From the NCBI GenBank assembly GCA_033558025.1, contig JAUCEF010000005.1, forward strand, positions 5,270,001 to 5,334,000: DNA of 64,000 nucleotides, read 5' to 3'. The DNA comes from Phytophthora sp. 'mugwort' (Eukaryota; Oomycota; Peronosporomycetes; Peronosporales; Peronosporaceae). The notes under the pieces were generated by a model that saw only the letters and a program-made list of their open reading frames with translations, had not been told where the DNA came from and did no database searches. The position numbers and the translations under genes were made by a program. This document shows, piece after piece, positions 9,758 through 20,511 of the stretch (its first letter is position 1; the number at the start of each line of letters is the position of its first letter).

Positions 9758-9792
9758 GTTGTGATTTCGCGGTTGGTTGTGGTCTTCAGCCT
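9758..9792 (+). promoter_or_regulatory. 5' flank of first array copy / left array boundary
   Basis: The array begins here with GTTGTGA, then from 9768 CGCGGTTGG as in every later unit. The only unit sequence left of the first tRNA is thus its immediate 5' flank. Eukaryotic tRNA genes start transcription a few bases upstream of the gene; no TATA-like element is evident. Confidence 0.6.
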
Positions 9793-9799
9793 TCCCATA

Positions 9800-9811
9800 T
9801 AGTCTAGGCGG
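9800..9811 (+). promoter_or_regulatory. Internal Pol III A box (representative, copy 1)
   Basis: TAGTCTAGGCGG fits the A-box pattern TRGYNNANNNG at tRNA positions 8-19 and overlaps the D arm. Present in every copy except 17, which lost the TA at its start. Bound by TFIIIC in eukaryotes. Confidence 0.85.
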
Positions 9812-9843
9812 TTAGGATAGCTGGCTCTCACCCAGCAGACCCG

Positions 9844-9854
9844 GGTTCGAGTCC
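9844..9854 (+). promoter_or_regulatory. Internal Pol III B box (representative, copy 1)
   Basis: GGTTCGAGTCC is a perfect match to the GGTTCGANTCC consensus, in the T arm. Altered to GGCTCGAGTCC in copies 9, 11, 12 and 13. Confidence 0.9.
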
Positions 9855-9869
9855 CGGTGTGGGAACATC

Positions 9870-9873
9870 TTTT
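9870..9873 (+). terminator. Pol III T4 terminator (representative, copy 1)
   Basis: TTTT starts 5 bp after the discriminator base. The same run follows every copy at the same spacing except copy 17, which has only TTT. Confidence 0.85.
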
Positions 9874-10350
9874 GCTCATGTTGCTGCTTCCCCCTTCGCG
9901 TATGGCGATCTTTCAAAGCGTTTGCGCCATGCACGTCACCCGCCTGCTGCACTGCATGCTGTCCGTAAACCACGAGAGCGCATTTCTTATGGTCATCCTG
10001 TTTGTCGGGACATACCTAGGCCAAGGCATAAAGTCCTTGTAACTACTGGCGATAGGGCCGTTCATTGGAACATCGTTCTTCGACGGGTGTGAGTGTATCG
10101 ATCCGCAGTATGGTCAGGTCGTCTCGTTGTGGCGCGTTACGGCGGCAAGATATCGTACCGTATCAGATGCAACAGTGCAGGAAATGGGTTGTGTCGGTGC
10201 GATCGAGGTCTTGGATTCAAGGAAAGGCAATCGACGTGAGAGGATCGGCGGTGTGTGTTTGGAGGCGCGTGGTTCGTGCGTGGCTTCAGCGATTGTGCGA
10301 GTGTGTCTTTGCTGAGTTGTGAGCTCGCGGTTGGTTGTGGTCTTCAGCCT

Positions 10351-10423
10351 TCCCATATAGTCTAGGCGGTTAGGATAGCTGGCTCTCACCCAGCAGACCC
10401 GGGTTCGAGTCCCGGTGTGGGAA
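10351..10423 (+). tRNA. tRNA-Glu(CTC), copy 2
   Basis: Consensus gene. 560 bp to next copy; reference alleles at sites a-g. Confidence 0.97.
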
Positions 10424-10910
10424 CATCTTTTGCTCATGTTGCTGCTTCCCCCTTCGCGTATGGCGATCTTTCAAAGCGTTTGCGCCATGCACGTCACCCG
10501 CCTGCTGCACTGCATGCTGTCCGTAAACCACGAGAGCTCGCATTTCTTATGGTCATCCTGTTTGTCGGGACATACCTAGGCCAAGGCATAAAGTCCTTGT
10601 AACTACTGGCGATAGGGCCGTTCATTGGAACATCGTTCTTCGACGGGTGTGAGTGTATCGATCCGCAGTATGGTCACGTCGTCTCGTTGTGGCGCGTTAC
10701 GGCGGCAAGATATCGTACCGTATCAGATGCAACAGTGCAGGAAATGGGTTGTGTCGGTGCGATCGAGGTCTTGGATTCAAGGAAAGGCAATCGACGTGAG
10801 AGGATCGGCGGTGTGTGTTTGGAGGCGCGTGGTTCGTGCGTGGCTTCAGCGATTGTGCGAGTGTGTCTTTGCTGAGTTGTGAGCTCGCGGTTGGTTGTGG
10901 TCTTCAGCCT

Positions 10911-10983
10911 TCCCATATAGTCTAGGCGGTTAGGATAGCTGGCTCTCACCCAGCAGACCCGGGTTCGAGTCCCGGTGTGGGAA
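10911..10983 (+). tRNA. tRNA-Glu(CTC), copy 3
   Basis: Consensus gene. 560-bp unit, reference alleles. Confidence 0.97.
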
Positions 10984-11470
10984 CATCTTTTGCTCATGTT
11001 GCTGCTTCCCCCTTCGCGTATGGCGATCTTTCAAAGCGTTTGCGCCATGCACGTCACCCGCCTGCTGCACTGCATGCTGTCCGTAAACCACGAGAGCTCG
11101 CATTTCTTATGGTCATCCTGTTTGTCGGGACATACCTAGGCCAAGGCATAAAGTCCTTGTAACTACTGGCGATAGGGCCGTTCATTGGAACATCGTTCTT
11201 CGACGGGTGTGAGTGTATCGATCCGCAGTATGGTCACGTCGTCTCGTTGTGGCGCGTTACGGCGGCAAGATATCGTACCGTATCAGATGCAACAGTGCAG
11301 GAAATGGGTTGTGTCGGTGCGATCGAGGTCTTGGATTCAAGGAAAGGCAATCGACGTGAGAGGATCGGCGGTGTGTGTTTGGAGGCGCGTGGTTCGTGCG
11401 TGGCTTCAGCGATTGTGCGAGTGTGTCTTTGCTGAGTTGTGAGCTCGCGGTTGGTTGTGGTCTTCAGCCT

Positions 11471-11543
11471 TCCCATATAGTCTAGGCGGTTAGGATAGCT
11501 GGCTCTCACCCAGCAGACCCGGGTTCGAGTCCCGGTGTGGGAA
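11471..11543 (+). tRNA. tRNA-Glu(CTC), copy 4
   Basis: Consensus gene. 560-bp unit, reference alleles. Confidence 0.97.
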
Positions 11544-12030
11544 CATCTTTTGCTCATGTTGCTGCTTCCCCCTTCGCGTATGGCGATCTTTCAAAGCGTT
11601 TGCGCCATGCACGTCACCCGCCTGCTGCACTGCATGCTGTCCGTAAACCACGAGAGCTCGCATTTCTTATGGTCATCCTGTTTGTCGGGACATACCTAGG
11701 CCAAGGCATAAAGTCCTTGTAACTACTGGCGATAGGGCCGTTCATTGGAACATCGTTCTTCGACGGGTGTGAGTGTATCGATCCGCAGTATGGTCACGTC
11801 GTCTCGTTGTGGCGCGTTACGGCGGCAAGATATCGTACCGTATCAGATGCAACAGTGCAGGAAATGGGTTGTGTCGGTGCGATCGAGGTCTTGGATTCAA
11901 GGAAAGGCAATCGACGTGAGAGGATCGGCGGTGTGTGTTTGGAGGCGCGTGGTTCGTGCGTGGCTTCAGCGATTGTGCGAGTGTGTCTTTGCTGAGTTGT
12001 GAGCTCGCGGTTGGTTGTGGTCTTCAGCCT

Positions 12031-12103
12031 TCCCATATAGTCTAGGCGGTTAGGATAGCTGGCTCTCACCCAGCAGACCCGGGTTCGAGTCCCGGTGTGG
12101 GAA
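12031..12103 (+). tRNA. tRNA-Glu(CTC), copy 5
   Basis: Consensus gene. 560-bp unit, reference alleles. Confidence 0.97.
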
Positions 12104-12590
12104 CATCTTTTGCTCATGTTGCTGCTTCCCCCTTCGCGTATGGCGATCTTTCAAAGCGTTTGCGCCATGCACGTCACCCGCCTGCTGCACTGCATGCTGT
12201 CCGTAAACCACGAGAGCTCGCATTTCTTATGGTCATCCTGTTTGTCGGGACATACCTAGGCCAAGGCATAAAGTCCTTGTAACTACTGGCGATAGGGCCG
12301 TTCATTGGAACATCGTTCTTCGACGGGTGTGAGTGTATCGATCCGCAGTATGGTCACGTCGTCTCGTTGTGGCGCGTTACGGCGGCAAGATATCGTACCG
12401 TATCAGATGCAACAGTGCAGGAAATGGGTTGTGTCGGTGCGATCGAGGTCTTGGATTCAAGGAAAGGCAATCGACGTGAGAGGATCGGCGGTGTGTGTTT
12501 GGAGGCGCGTGGTTCGTGCGTGGCTTCAGCGATTGTGCGAGTGTGTCTTTGCTGAGTTGTGAGCTCGCGGTTGGTTGTGGTCTTCAGCCT

Positions 12591-12663
12591 TCCCATATAG
12601 TCTAGGCGGTTAGGATAGCTGGCTCTCACCCAGCAGACCCGGGTTCGAGTCCCGGTGTGGGAA
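12591..12663 (+). tRNA. tRNA-Glu(CTC), copy 6
   Basis: Consensus gene. 560-bp unit; first spacer with gcaTgaa. Confidence 0.97.
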
Positions 12664-13150
12664 CATCTTTTGCTCATGTTGCTGCTTCCCCCTTCGCGTA
12701 TGGCGATCTTTCAAAGCGTTTGCGCCATGCACGTCACCCGCCTGCTGCACTGCATGCTGTCCGTAAACCACGAGAGCTCGCATTTCTTATGGTCATCCTG
12801 TTTGTCGGGACATACCTAGGCCAAGGCATAAAGTCCTTGTAACTACTGGCGATAGGGCCGTTCATTGGAACATCGTTCTTCGACGGGTGTGAGTGTATCG
12901 ATCCGCAGTATGGTCACGTCGTCTCGTTGTGGCGCGTTACGGCGGCAAGATATCGTACCGTATCAGATGCAACAGTGCATGAAATGGGTTGTGTCGGTGC
13001 GATCGAGGTCTTGGATTCAAGGAAAGGCAATCGACGTGAGAGGATCGGCGGTGTGTGTTTGGAGGCGCGTGGTTCGTGCGTGGCTTCAGCGATTGTGCGA
13101 GTGTGTCTTTGCTGAGTTGTGAGCTCGCGGTTGGTTGTGGTCTTCAGCCT

Positions 13151-13223
13151 TCCCATATAGTCTAGGCGGTTAGGATAGCTGGCTCTCACCCAGCAGACCC
13201 GGGTTCGAGTCCCGGTGTGGGAA
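13151..13223 (+). tRNA. tRNA-Glu(CTC), copy 7
   Basis: Consensus gene. 560-bp unit; alternative allele at d, plus ttcTttgg. Confidence 0.97.
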
Positions 13224-13710
13224 CATCTTTTGCTCATGTTGCTGCTTCCCCCTTCGCGTATGGCGATCTTTCAAAGCGTTTGCGCCATGCACGTCACCCG
13301 CCTGCTGCACTGCATGCTGTCCGTAAACCACGAGAGCTCGCATTTCTTATGGTCATCCTGTTTGTCGGGACATACCTAGGCCAAGGCATAAAGTCCTCGT
13401 AACTACTGGCGATAGGGCCGTTCTTTGGAACATCGTTCTTCGACGGGTGTGAGTGTATCGATCCGCAGTATGGTCACGTCGTCTCGTTGTGGCGCGTTAC
13501 GGCGGCAAGATATCGTACCGTATCAGATGCAACAGTGCATGAAATGGGTTGTGTCGGTGCGATCGAGGTCTTGGATTCAAGGAAAGGCAATCGACGTGAG
13601 AGGATCGGCGGTGTGTGTTTGGAGGCGCGTGGTTCGTGCGTGGCTTCAGCGATTGTGCGAGTGTGTCTTTGCTGAGTTGTGAGCTCGCGGTTGGTTGTGG
13701 TCTTCAGCCT

Positions 13711-13783
13711 TCCCATATAGTCTAGGCGGTTAGGATAGCTGGCTCTCACCCAGCAGACCCGGGTTCGAGTCCCGGTGTGGGAA
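13711..13783 (+). tRNA. tRNA-Glu(CTC), copy 8
   Basis: Consensus gene. 560-bp unit; alternative allele at d, plus ttcTttgg. Confidence 0.97.
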
Positions 13784-14270
13784 CATCTTTTGCTCATGTT
13801 GCTGCTTCCCCCTTCGCGTATGGCGATCTTTCAAAGCGTTTGCGCCATGCACGTCACCCGCCTGCTGCACTGCATGCTGTCCGTAAACCACGAGAGCTCG
13901 CATTTCTTATGGTCATCCTGTTTGTCGGGACATACCTAGGCCAAGGCATAAAGTCCTCGTAACTACTGGCGATAGGGCCGTTCTTTGGAACATCGTTCTT
14001 CGACGGGTGTGAGTGTATCGATCCGCAGTATGGTCACGTCGTCTCGTTGTGGCGCGTTACGGCGGCAAGATATCGTACCGTATCAGATGCAACAGTGCAG
14101 GAAATGGGTTGTGTCGGTGCGATCGAGGTCTTGGATTCAAGGAAAGGCAATCGACGTGAGAGGATCGGCGGTGTGTGTTTGGAGGCGCGTGGTTCGTGCG
14201 TGGCTTCAGCGATTGTGCGAGTGTGTCTTTGCTGAGTTGTGAGCTCGCGGTTGGTTGTGGTCTTCAGCCT

Positions 14271-14343
14271 TCCCATATAGTCTAGGCGGTTAGGATAGCT
14301 GGCTCTCACCCAGCAGACCCGGGCTCGAGTCCCGGTGTGGGAA
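14271..14343 (+). tRNA. tRNA-Glu(CTC), copy 9, T54C variant
   Basis: T to C at 14324 changes the invariant T54 of the T loop and a core B-box base. Starts a run of 561-bp units; alternative allele at f. Confidence 0.93.
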
Positions 14344-14831
14344 CATCTTTTGCTCATGTTGCTGCTTCCCCCTTCGCGTATGGCGATCTTTCAAAGCGTT
14401 TGCGCCATGCACGTCACCCGCCTGCTGCACTGCATGCTGTCCGTAAACCACGAGAGCTCGCATTTCTTATGGTCAGTCCTGTTTGTCGGGACATACCTAG
14501 GCCAAGGCATAAAGTCCTTGTAACTACTGGCGATAGGGCCGTTCATTGGAACATCGTTCTTCGACGGGTGTGAGTGTATCGATCCGCAGTATGGTCACGT
14601 CGTCTCGTTGTGGCGCATTACGGCGGCAAGATATCGTACCGTATCAGATGCAACAGTGCATGAAATGGGTTGTGTCGGTGCGATCGAGGTCTTGGATTCA
14701 AGGAAAGGCAATCGACGTGAGAGGATCGGCGGTGTGTGTTTGGAGGCGCGTGGTTCGTGCGTGGCTTCAGCGATTGTGCGAGTGTGTCTTTGCTGAGTTG
14801 TGAGCTCGCGGTTGGTTGTGGTCTTCAGCCT

Positions 14832-14904
14832 TCCCATATAGTCTAGGCGGTTAGGATAGCTGGCTCTCACCCAGCAGACCCGGGTTCGAGTCCCGGTGTG
14901 GGAA
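14832..14904 (+). tRNA. tRNA-Glu(CTC), copy 10
   Basis: Consensus gene between variant copies 9 and 11. 561-bp unit; f alternative, ttcTttgg. Confidence 0.97.
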
Positions 14905-15392
14905 CATCTTTTGCTCATGTTGCTGCTTCCCCCTTCGCGTATGGCGATCTTTCAAAGCGTTTGCGCCATGCACGTCACCCGCCTGCTGCACTGCATGCTG
15001 TCCGTAAACCACGAGAGCTCGCATTTCTTATGGTCAGTCCTGTTTGTCGGGACATACCTAGGCCAAGGCATAAAGTCCTTGTAACTACTGGCGATAGGGC
15101 CGTTCTTTGGAACATCGTTCTTCGACGGGTGTGAGTGTATCGATCCGCAGTATGGTCACGTCGTCTCGTTGTGGCGCATTACGGCGGCAAGATATCGTAC
15201 CGTATCAGATGCAACAGTGCATGAAATGGGTTGTGTCGGTGCGATCGAGGTCTTGGATTCAAGGAAAGGCAATCGACGTGAGAGGATCGGCGGTGTGTGT
15301 TTGGAGGCGCGTGGTTCGTGCGTGGCTTCAGCGATTGTGCGAGTGTGTCTTTGCTGAGTTGTGAGCTCGCGGTTGGTTGTGGTCTTCAGCCT

Positions 15393-15465
15393 TCCCATAT
15401 AGTCTAGGCGGTTAGGATAGCTGGCTCTCACCCAGCAGACCCGGGCTCGAGTCCCGGTGTGGGAA
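15393..15465 (+). tRNA. tRNA-Glu(CTC), copy 11, T54C variant
   Basis: T to C at 15446, as in copy 9. 561-bp unit; f alternative. Confidence 0.93.
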
Positions 15466-15953
15466 CATCTTTTGCTCATGTTGCTGCTTCCCCCTTCGCG
15501 TATGGCGATCTTTCAAAGCGTTTGCGCCATGCACGTCACCCGCCTGCTGCACTGCATGCTGTCCGTAAACCACGAGAGCTCGCATTTCTTATGGTCAGTC
15601 CTGTTTGTCGGGACATACCTAGGCCAAGGCATAAAGTCCTTGTAACTACTGGCGATAGGGCCGTTCATTGGAACATCGTTCTTCGACGGGTGTGAGTGTA
15701 TCGATCCGCAGTATGGTCACGTCGTCTCGTTGTGGCGCATTACGGCGGCAAGATATCGTACCGTATCAGATGCAACAGTGCATGAAATGGGTTGTGTCGG
15801 TGCGATCGAGGTCTTGGATTCAAGGAAAGGCAATCGACGTGAGAGGATCGGCGGTGTGTGTTTGGAGGCGCGTGGTTCGTGCGTGGCTTCAGCGATTGTG
15901 CGAGTGTGTCTTTGCTGAGTTGTGAGCTCGCGGTTGGTTGTGGTCTTCAGCCT

Positions 15954-16026
15954 TCCCATATAGTCTAGGCGGTTAGGATAGCTGGCTCTCACCCAGCAGA
16001 CCCGGGCTCGAGTCCCGGTGTGGGAA
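15954..16026 (+). tRNA. tRNA-Glu(CTC), copy 12, T54C variant
   Basis: T to C at 16007. 561-bp unit; f alternative. Confidence 0.93.
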
Positions 16027-16514
16027 CATCTTTTGCTCATGTTGCTGCTTCCCCCTTCGCGTATGGCGATCTTTCAAAGCGTTTGCGCCATGCACGTCAC
16101 CCGCCTGCTGCACTGCATGCTGTCCGTAAACCACGAGAGCTCGCATTTCTTATGGTCAGTCCTGTTTGTCGGGACATACCTAGGCCAAGGCATAAAGTCC
16201 TTGTAACTACTGGCGATAGGGCCGTTCATTGGAACATCGTTCTTCGACGGGTGTGAGTGTATCGATCCGCAGTATGGTCACGTCGTCTCGTTGTGGCGCA
16301 TTACGGCGGCAAGATATCGTACCGTATCAGATGCAACAGTGCAGGAAATGGGTTGTGTCGGTGCGATCGAGGTCTTGGATTCAAGGAAAGGCAATCGACG
16401 TGAGAGGATCGGCGGTGTGTGTTTGGAGGCGCGTGGTTCGTGCGTGGCTTCAGCGATTGTGCGAGTGTGTCTTTGCTGAGTTGTGAGCTCGCGGTTGGTT
16501 GTGGTCTTCAGCCT

Positions 16515-16587
16515 TCCCATATAGTCTAGGCGGTTAGGATAGCTGGCTCTCACCCAGCAGACCCGGGCTCGAGTCCCGGTGTGGGAA
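16515..16587 (+). tRNA. tRNA-Glu(CTC), copy 13, T54C variant
   Basis: T to C at 16568. 561-bp unit with reference a-g alleles and a private change gttgAgagctc near its end. Confidence 0.93.
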
Positions 16588-17075
16588 CATCTTTTGCTCA
16601 TGTTGCTGCTTCCCCCTTCGCGTATGGCGATCTTTCAAAGCGTTTGCGCCATGCACGTCACCCGCCTGCTGCACTGCATGCTGTCCGTAAACCACGAGAG
16701 CTCGCATTTCTTATGGTCAGTCCTGTTTGTCGGGACATACCTAGGCCAAGGCATAAAGTCCTTGTAACTACTGGCGATAGGGCCGTTCATTGGAACATCG
16801 TTCTTCGACGGGTGTGAGTGTATCGATCCGCAGTATGGTCACGTCGTCTCGTTGTGGCGCGTTACGGCGGCAAGATATCGTACCGTATCAGATGCAACAG
16901 TGCAGGAAATGGGTTGTGTCGGTGCGATCGAGGTCTTGGATTCAAGGAAAGGCAATCGACGTGAGAGGATCGGCGGTGTGTGTTTGGAGGCGCGTGGTTC
17001 GTGCGTGGCTTCAGCGATTGTGCGAGTGTGTCTTTGCTGAGTTGAGAGCTCGCGGTTGGTTGTGGTCTTCAGCCT

Positions 17076-17148
17076 TCCCATATAGTCTAGGCGGTTAGGA
17101 TAGCTGGCTCTCACCCAGCAGACCCGGGTTCGAGTCCCGGTGTGGGAA
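17076..17148 (+). tRNA. tRNA-Glu(CTC), copy 14
   Basis: Consensus gene. 561-bp unit, reference alleles. Confidence 0.97.
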
Positions 17149-17636
17149 CATCTTTTGCTCATGTTGCTGCTTCCCCCTTCGCGTATGGCGATCTTTCAAA
17201 GCGTTTGCGCCATGCACGTCACCCGCCTGCTGCACTGCATGCTGTCCGTAAACCACGAGAGCTCGCATTTCTTATGGTCAGTCCTGTTTGTCGGGACATA
17301 CCTAGGCCAAGGCATAAAGTCCTTGTAACTACTGGCGATAGGGCCGTTCATTGGAACATCGTTCTTCGACGGGTGTGAGTGTATCGATCCGCAGTATGGT
17401 CACGTCGTCTCGTTGTGGCGCGTTACGGCGGCAAGATATCGTACCGTATCAGATGCAACAGTGCATGAAATGGGTTGTGTCGGTGCGATCGAGGTCTTGG
17501 ATTCAAGGAAAGGCAATCGACGTGAGAGGATCGGCGGTGTGTGTTTGGAGGCGCGTGGTTCGTGCGTGGCTTCAGCGATTGTGCGAGTGTGTCTTTGCTG
17601 AGTTGTGAGCTCGCGGTTGGTTGTGGTCTTCAGCCT

Positions 17637-17709
17637 TCCCATATAGTCTAGGCGGTTAGGATAGCTGGCTCTCACCCAGCAGACCCGGGTTCGAGTCCCG
17701 GTGTGGGAA
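17637..17709 (+). tRNA. tRNA-Glu(CTC), copy 15
   Basis: Consensus gene. 561-bp unit, reference alleles. Confidence 0.97.
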
Positions 17710-18197
17710 CATCTTTTGCTCATGTTGCTGCTTCCCCCTTCGCGTATGGCGATCTTTCAAAGCGTTTGCGCCATGCACGTCACCCGCCTGCTGCACTGCA
17801 TGCTGTCCGTAAACCACGAGAGCTCGCATTTCTTATGGTCAGTCCTGTTTGTCGGGACATACCTAGGCCAAGGCATAAAGTCCTTGTAACTACTGGCGAT
17901 AGGGCCGTTCATTGGAACATCGTTCTTCGACGGGTGTGAGTGTATCGATCCGCAGTATGGTCACGTCGTCTCGTTGTGGCGCGTTACGGCGGCAAGATAT
18001 CGTACCGTATCAGATGCAACAGTGCAGGAAATGGGTTGTGTCGGTGCGATCGAGGTCTTGGATTCAAGGAAAGGCAATCGACGTGAGAGGATCGGCGGTG
18101 TGTGTTTGGAGGCGCGTGGTTCGTGCGTGGCTTCAGCGATTGTGCGAGTGTGTCTTTGCTGAGTTGTGAGCTCGCGGTTGGTTGTGGTCTTCAGCCT

Positions 18198-18270
18198 TCC
18201 CATATAGTCTAGGCGGTTAGGATAGCTGGCTCTCACCCAGCAGACCCGGGTTCGAGTCCCGGTGTGGGAA
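18198..18270 (+). tRNA. tRNA-Glu(CTC), copy 16
   Basis: Consensus gene. 561-bp unit; a and b alternative; private gtttAgagg. Confidence 0.97.
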
Positions 18271-18758
18271 CATCTTTTGCTCATGTTGCTGCTTCCCCCT
18301 TCGCGTATGGCGCTCTTTCAAAGCGTTTGCGCATTGCACGTCACCCGCCTGCTGCACTGCATGCTGTCCGTAAACCACGAGAGCTCGCATTTCTTATGGT
18401 CAGTCCTGTTTGTCGGGACATACCTAGGCCAAGGCATAAAGTCCTTGTAACTACTGGCGATAGGGCCGTTCATTGGAACATCGTTCTTCGACGGGTGTGA
18501 GTGTATCGATCCGCAGTATGGTCACGTCGTCTCGTTGTGGCGCGTTACGGCGGCAAGATATCGTACCGTATCAGATGCAACAGTGCAGGAAATGGGTTGT
18601 GTCGGTGCGATCGAGGTCTTGGATTCAAGGAAAGGCAATCGACGTGAGAGGATCGGCGGTGTGTGTTTAGAGGCGCGTGGTTCGTGCGTGGCTTCAGCGA
18701 TTGTGCGAGTGTGTCTTTGCTGAGTTGTGAGCTCGCGGTTGGTTGTGGTCTTCAGCCT

Positions 18759-18829
18759 TCCCATAGTCTAGGCGGTTAGGATAGCTGGCTCTCACCCAGC
18801 AGACCCGGGTTCGAGTCCCGGTGTGGGAA
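18759..18829 (+). pseudogene. Degenerate tRNA-Glu(CTC), copy 17 (71 nt)
   Basis: A 2-bp deletion turns CCCATATAGTC into CCCATAGTC, removing the two bases joining acceptor and D stems (T8-A9) and damaging the A box. The downstream T run is reduced to TTT. The rest, including anticodon CTC, is intact. Loss of position 8 and of the terminator makes it the only clearly broken copy. 558 bp to the next gene; f alternative. Confidence 0.9.
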
Positions 18830-18833
18830 CATC

Positions 18834-18836
18834 TTT
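18834..18836 (+). terminator. Weakened terminator (TTT) after copy 17
   Basis: One T lost relative to the T4 after every other copy. Three T residues are usually insufficient for Pol III termination, so any transcript would read into the spacer. Confidence 0.7.
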
Positions 18837-19316
18837 GCTCATGTTGCTGCTTCCCCCTTCGCGTATGGCGATCTTTCAAAGCGTTTGCGCCATGCACGTC
18901 ACCCGCCTGCTGCACTGCATGCTGTCCGTAAACCACGAGAGCTCGCATTTCTTATGGTCAGTCCTGTTTGTCGGGACATACCTAGGCCAAGGCATAAAGT
19001 CCTTGTAACTACTGGCGATAGGGCCGTTCATTGGAACATCGTTCTTCGACGGGTGTGAGTGTATCGATCCGCAGTATGGTCACGTCGTCTCGTTGTGGCG
19101 CATTACGGCGGCAAGATATCGTACCGTATCAGATGCAACAGTGCATGAAATGGGTTGTGTCGGTGCGATCGAGGTCTTGGATTCAAGGAAAGGCAATCGA
19201 CGTGAGAGGATCGGCGGTGTGTGTTTGGAGGCGCGTGGTTCGTGCGTGGCTTCAGCGATTGTGCGAGTGTGTCTTTGCTGAGTTGTGAGCTCGCGGTTGG
19301 TTGTGGTCTTCAGCCT

Positions 19317-19389
19317 TCCCATATAGTCTAGGCGGTTAGGATAGCTGGCTCTCACCCAGCAGACCCGGGTTCGAGTCCCGGTGTGGGAA
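19317..19389 (+). tRNA. tRNA-Glu(CTC), copy 18
   Basis: Consensus gene. 561-bp unit; a, b and f alternative; private gtcgAgac. Confidence 0.97.
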
Positions 19390-19877
19390 CATCTTTTGCT
19401 CATGTTGCTGCTTCCCCCTTCGCGTATGGCGCTCTTTCAAAGCGTTTGCGCATTGCACGTCACCCGCCTGCTGCACTGCATGCTGTCCGTAAACCACGAG
19501 AGCTCGCATTTCTTATGGTCAGTCCTGTTTGTCGAGACATACCTAGGCCAAGGCATAAAGTCCTTGTAACTACTGGCGATAGGGCCGTTCATTGGAACAT
19601 CGTTCTTCGACGGGTGTGAGTGTATCGATCCGCAGTATGGTCACGTCGTCTCGTTGTGGCGCATTACGGCGGCAAGATATCGTACCGTATCAGATGCAAC
19701 AGTGCATGAAATGGGTTGTGTCGGTGCGATCGAGGTCTTGGATTCAAGGAAAGGCAATCGACGTGAGAGGATCGGCGGTGTGTGTTTGGAGGCGCGTGGT
19801 TCGTGCGTGGCTTCAGCGATTGTGCGAGTGTGTCTTTGCTGAGTTGTGAGCTCGCGGTTGGTTGTGGTCTTCAGCCT

Positions 19878-19950
19878 TCCCATATAGTCTAGGCGGTTAG
19901 GATAGCTGGCTCTCACCCAGCAGACCCGGGTTCGAGTCCCGGTGTGGGAA
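19878..19950 (+). tRNA. tRNA-Glu(CTC), copy 19
   Basis: Consensus gene. 561-bp unit; a, b and f alternative. Confidence 0.97.
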
Positions 19951-20438
19951 CATCTTTTGCTCATGTTGCTGCTTCCCCCTTCGCGTATGGCGCTCTTTCA
20001 AAGCGTTTGCGCATTGCACGTCACCCGCCTGCTGCACTGCATGCTGTCCGTAAACCACGAGAGCTCGCATTTCTTATGGTCAGTCCTGTTTGTCGGGACA
20101 TACCTAGGCCAAGGCATAAAGTCCTTGTAACTACTGGCGATAGGGCCGTTCATTGGAACATCGTTCTTCGACGGGTGTGAGTGTATCGATCCGCAGTATG
20201 GTCACGTCGTCTCGTTGTGGCGCATTACGGCGGCAAGATATCGTACCGTATCAGATGCAACAGTGCATGAAATGGGTTGTGTCGGTGCGATCGAGGTCTT
20301 GGATTCAAGGAAAGGCAATCGACGTGAGAGGATCGGCGGTGTGTGTTTGGAGGCGCGTGGTTCGTGCGTGGCTTCAGCGATTGTGCGAGTGTGTCTTTGC
20401 TGAGTTGTGAGCTCGCGGTTGGTTGTGGTCTTCAGCCT

Positions 20439-20511
20439 TCCCATATAGTCTAGGCGGTTAGGATAGCTGGCTCTCACCCAGCAGACCCGGGTTCGAGTCC
20501 CGGTGTGGGAA
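20439..20511 (+). tRNA. tRNA-Glu(CTC), copy 20
   Basis: Consensus gene. 560-bp unit; f alternative. Confidence 0.97.

Larger units (their letters stand above)
9793..9865 (+). tRNA. tRNA-Glu(CTC), copy 1
   Basis: The 73-nt cloverleaf is complete. The acceptor stem TCCCATA pairs with TGTGGGA (one G-U), with discriminator A. The D arm has GG in its loop. The anticodon stem GCTGG/CCAGC encloses loop CTCTCAC, so the anticodon is CTC, reading GAG codons for glutamate. The variable loop is AGAC, and the T stem CCGGG/CCCGG encloses TTCGAGT. No intron and no encoded CCA, as expected for a nuclear gene. Its spacer is 558-type: 2 bp shorter in GAGAGCGC, and with caGgtcg instead of caCgtcg, making it the most divergent edge unit. 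Confidence 0.97.

Noticed and set aside
9859..10092. 61-78-codon frames starting inside the tRNA (GTG start)
   Set aside because: The start lies in the tRNA 3' end, and the frame changes between 560- and 561-bp units because of the spacer indel.
10065..10322. 85-codon and 62-codon sense frames in every spacer
   Set aside because: They overlap each other in different frames, rely partly on GTG/TTG starts, have Arg/Ser/Val-rich chance composition and vary with spacer SNPs without any constraint on synonymous positions.
10114..10437. 107-codon open frame antisense to each tRNA, repeated in most units
   Set aside because: It runs straight through the tRNA gene and its conservation is explained by array homogenisation. 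It has no recognisable domain, and it is absent or altered in units with small indels (for example 17, 34, 41 and the 519-bp units).
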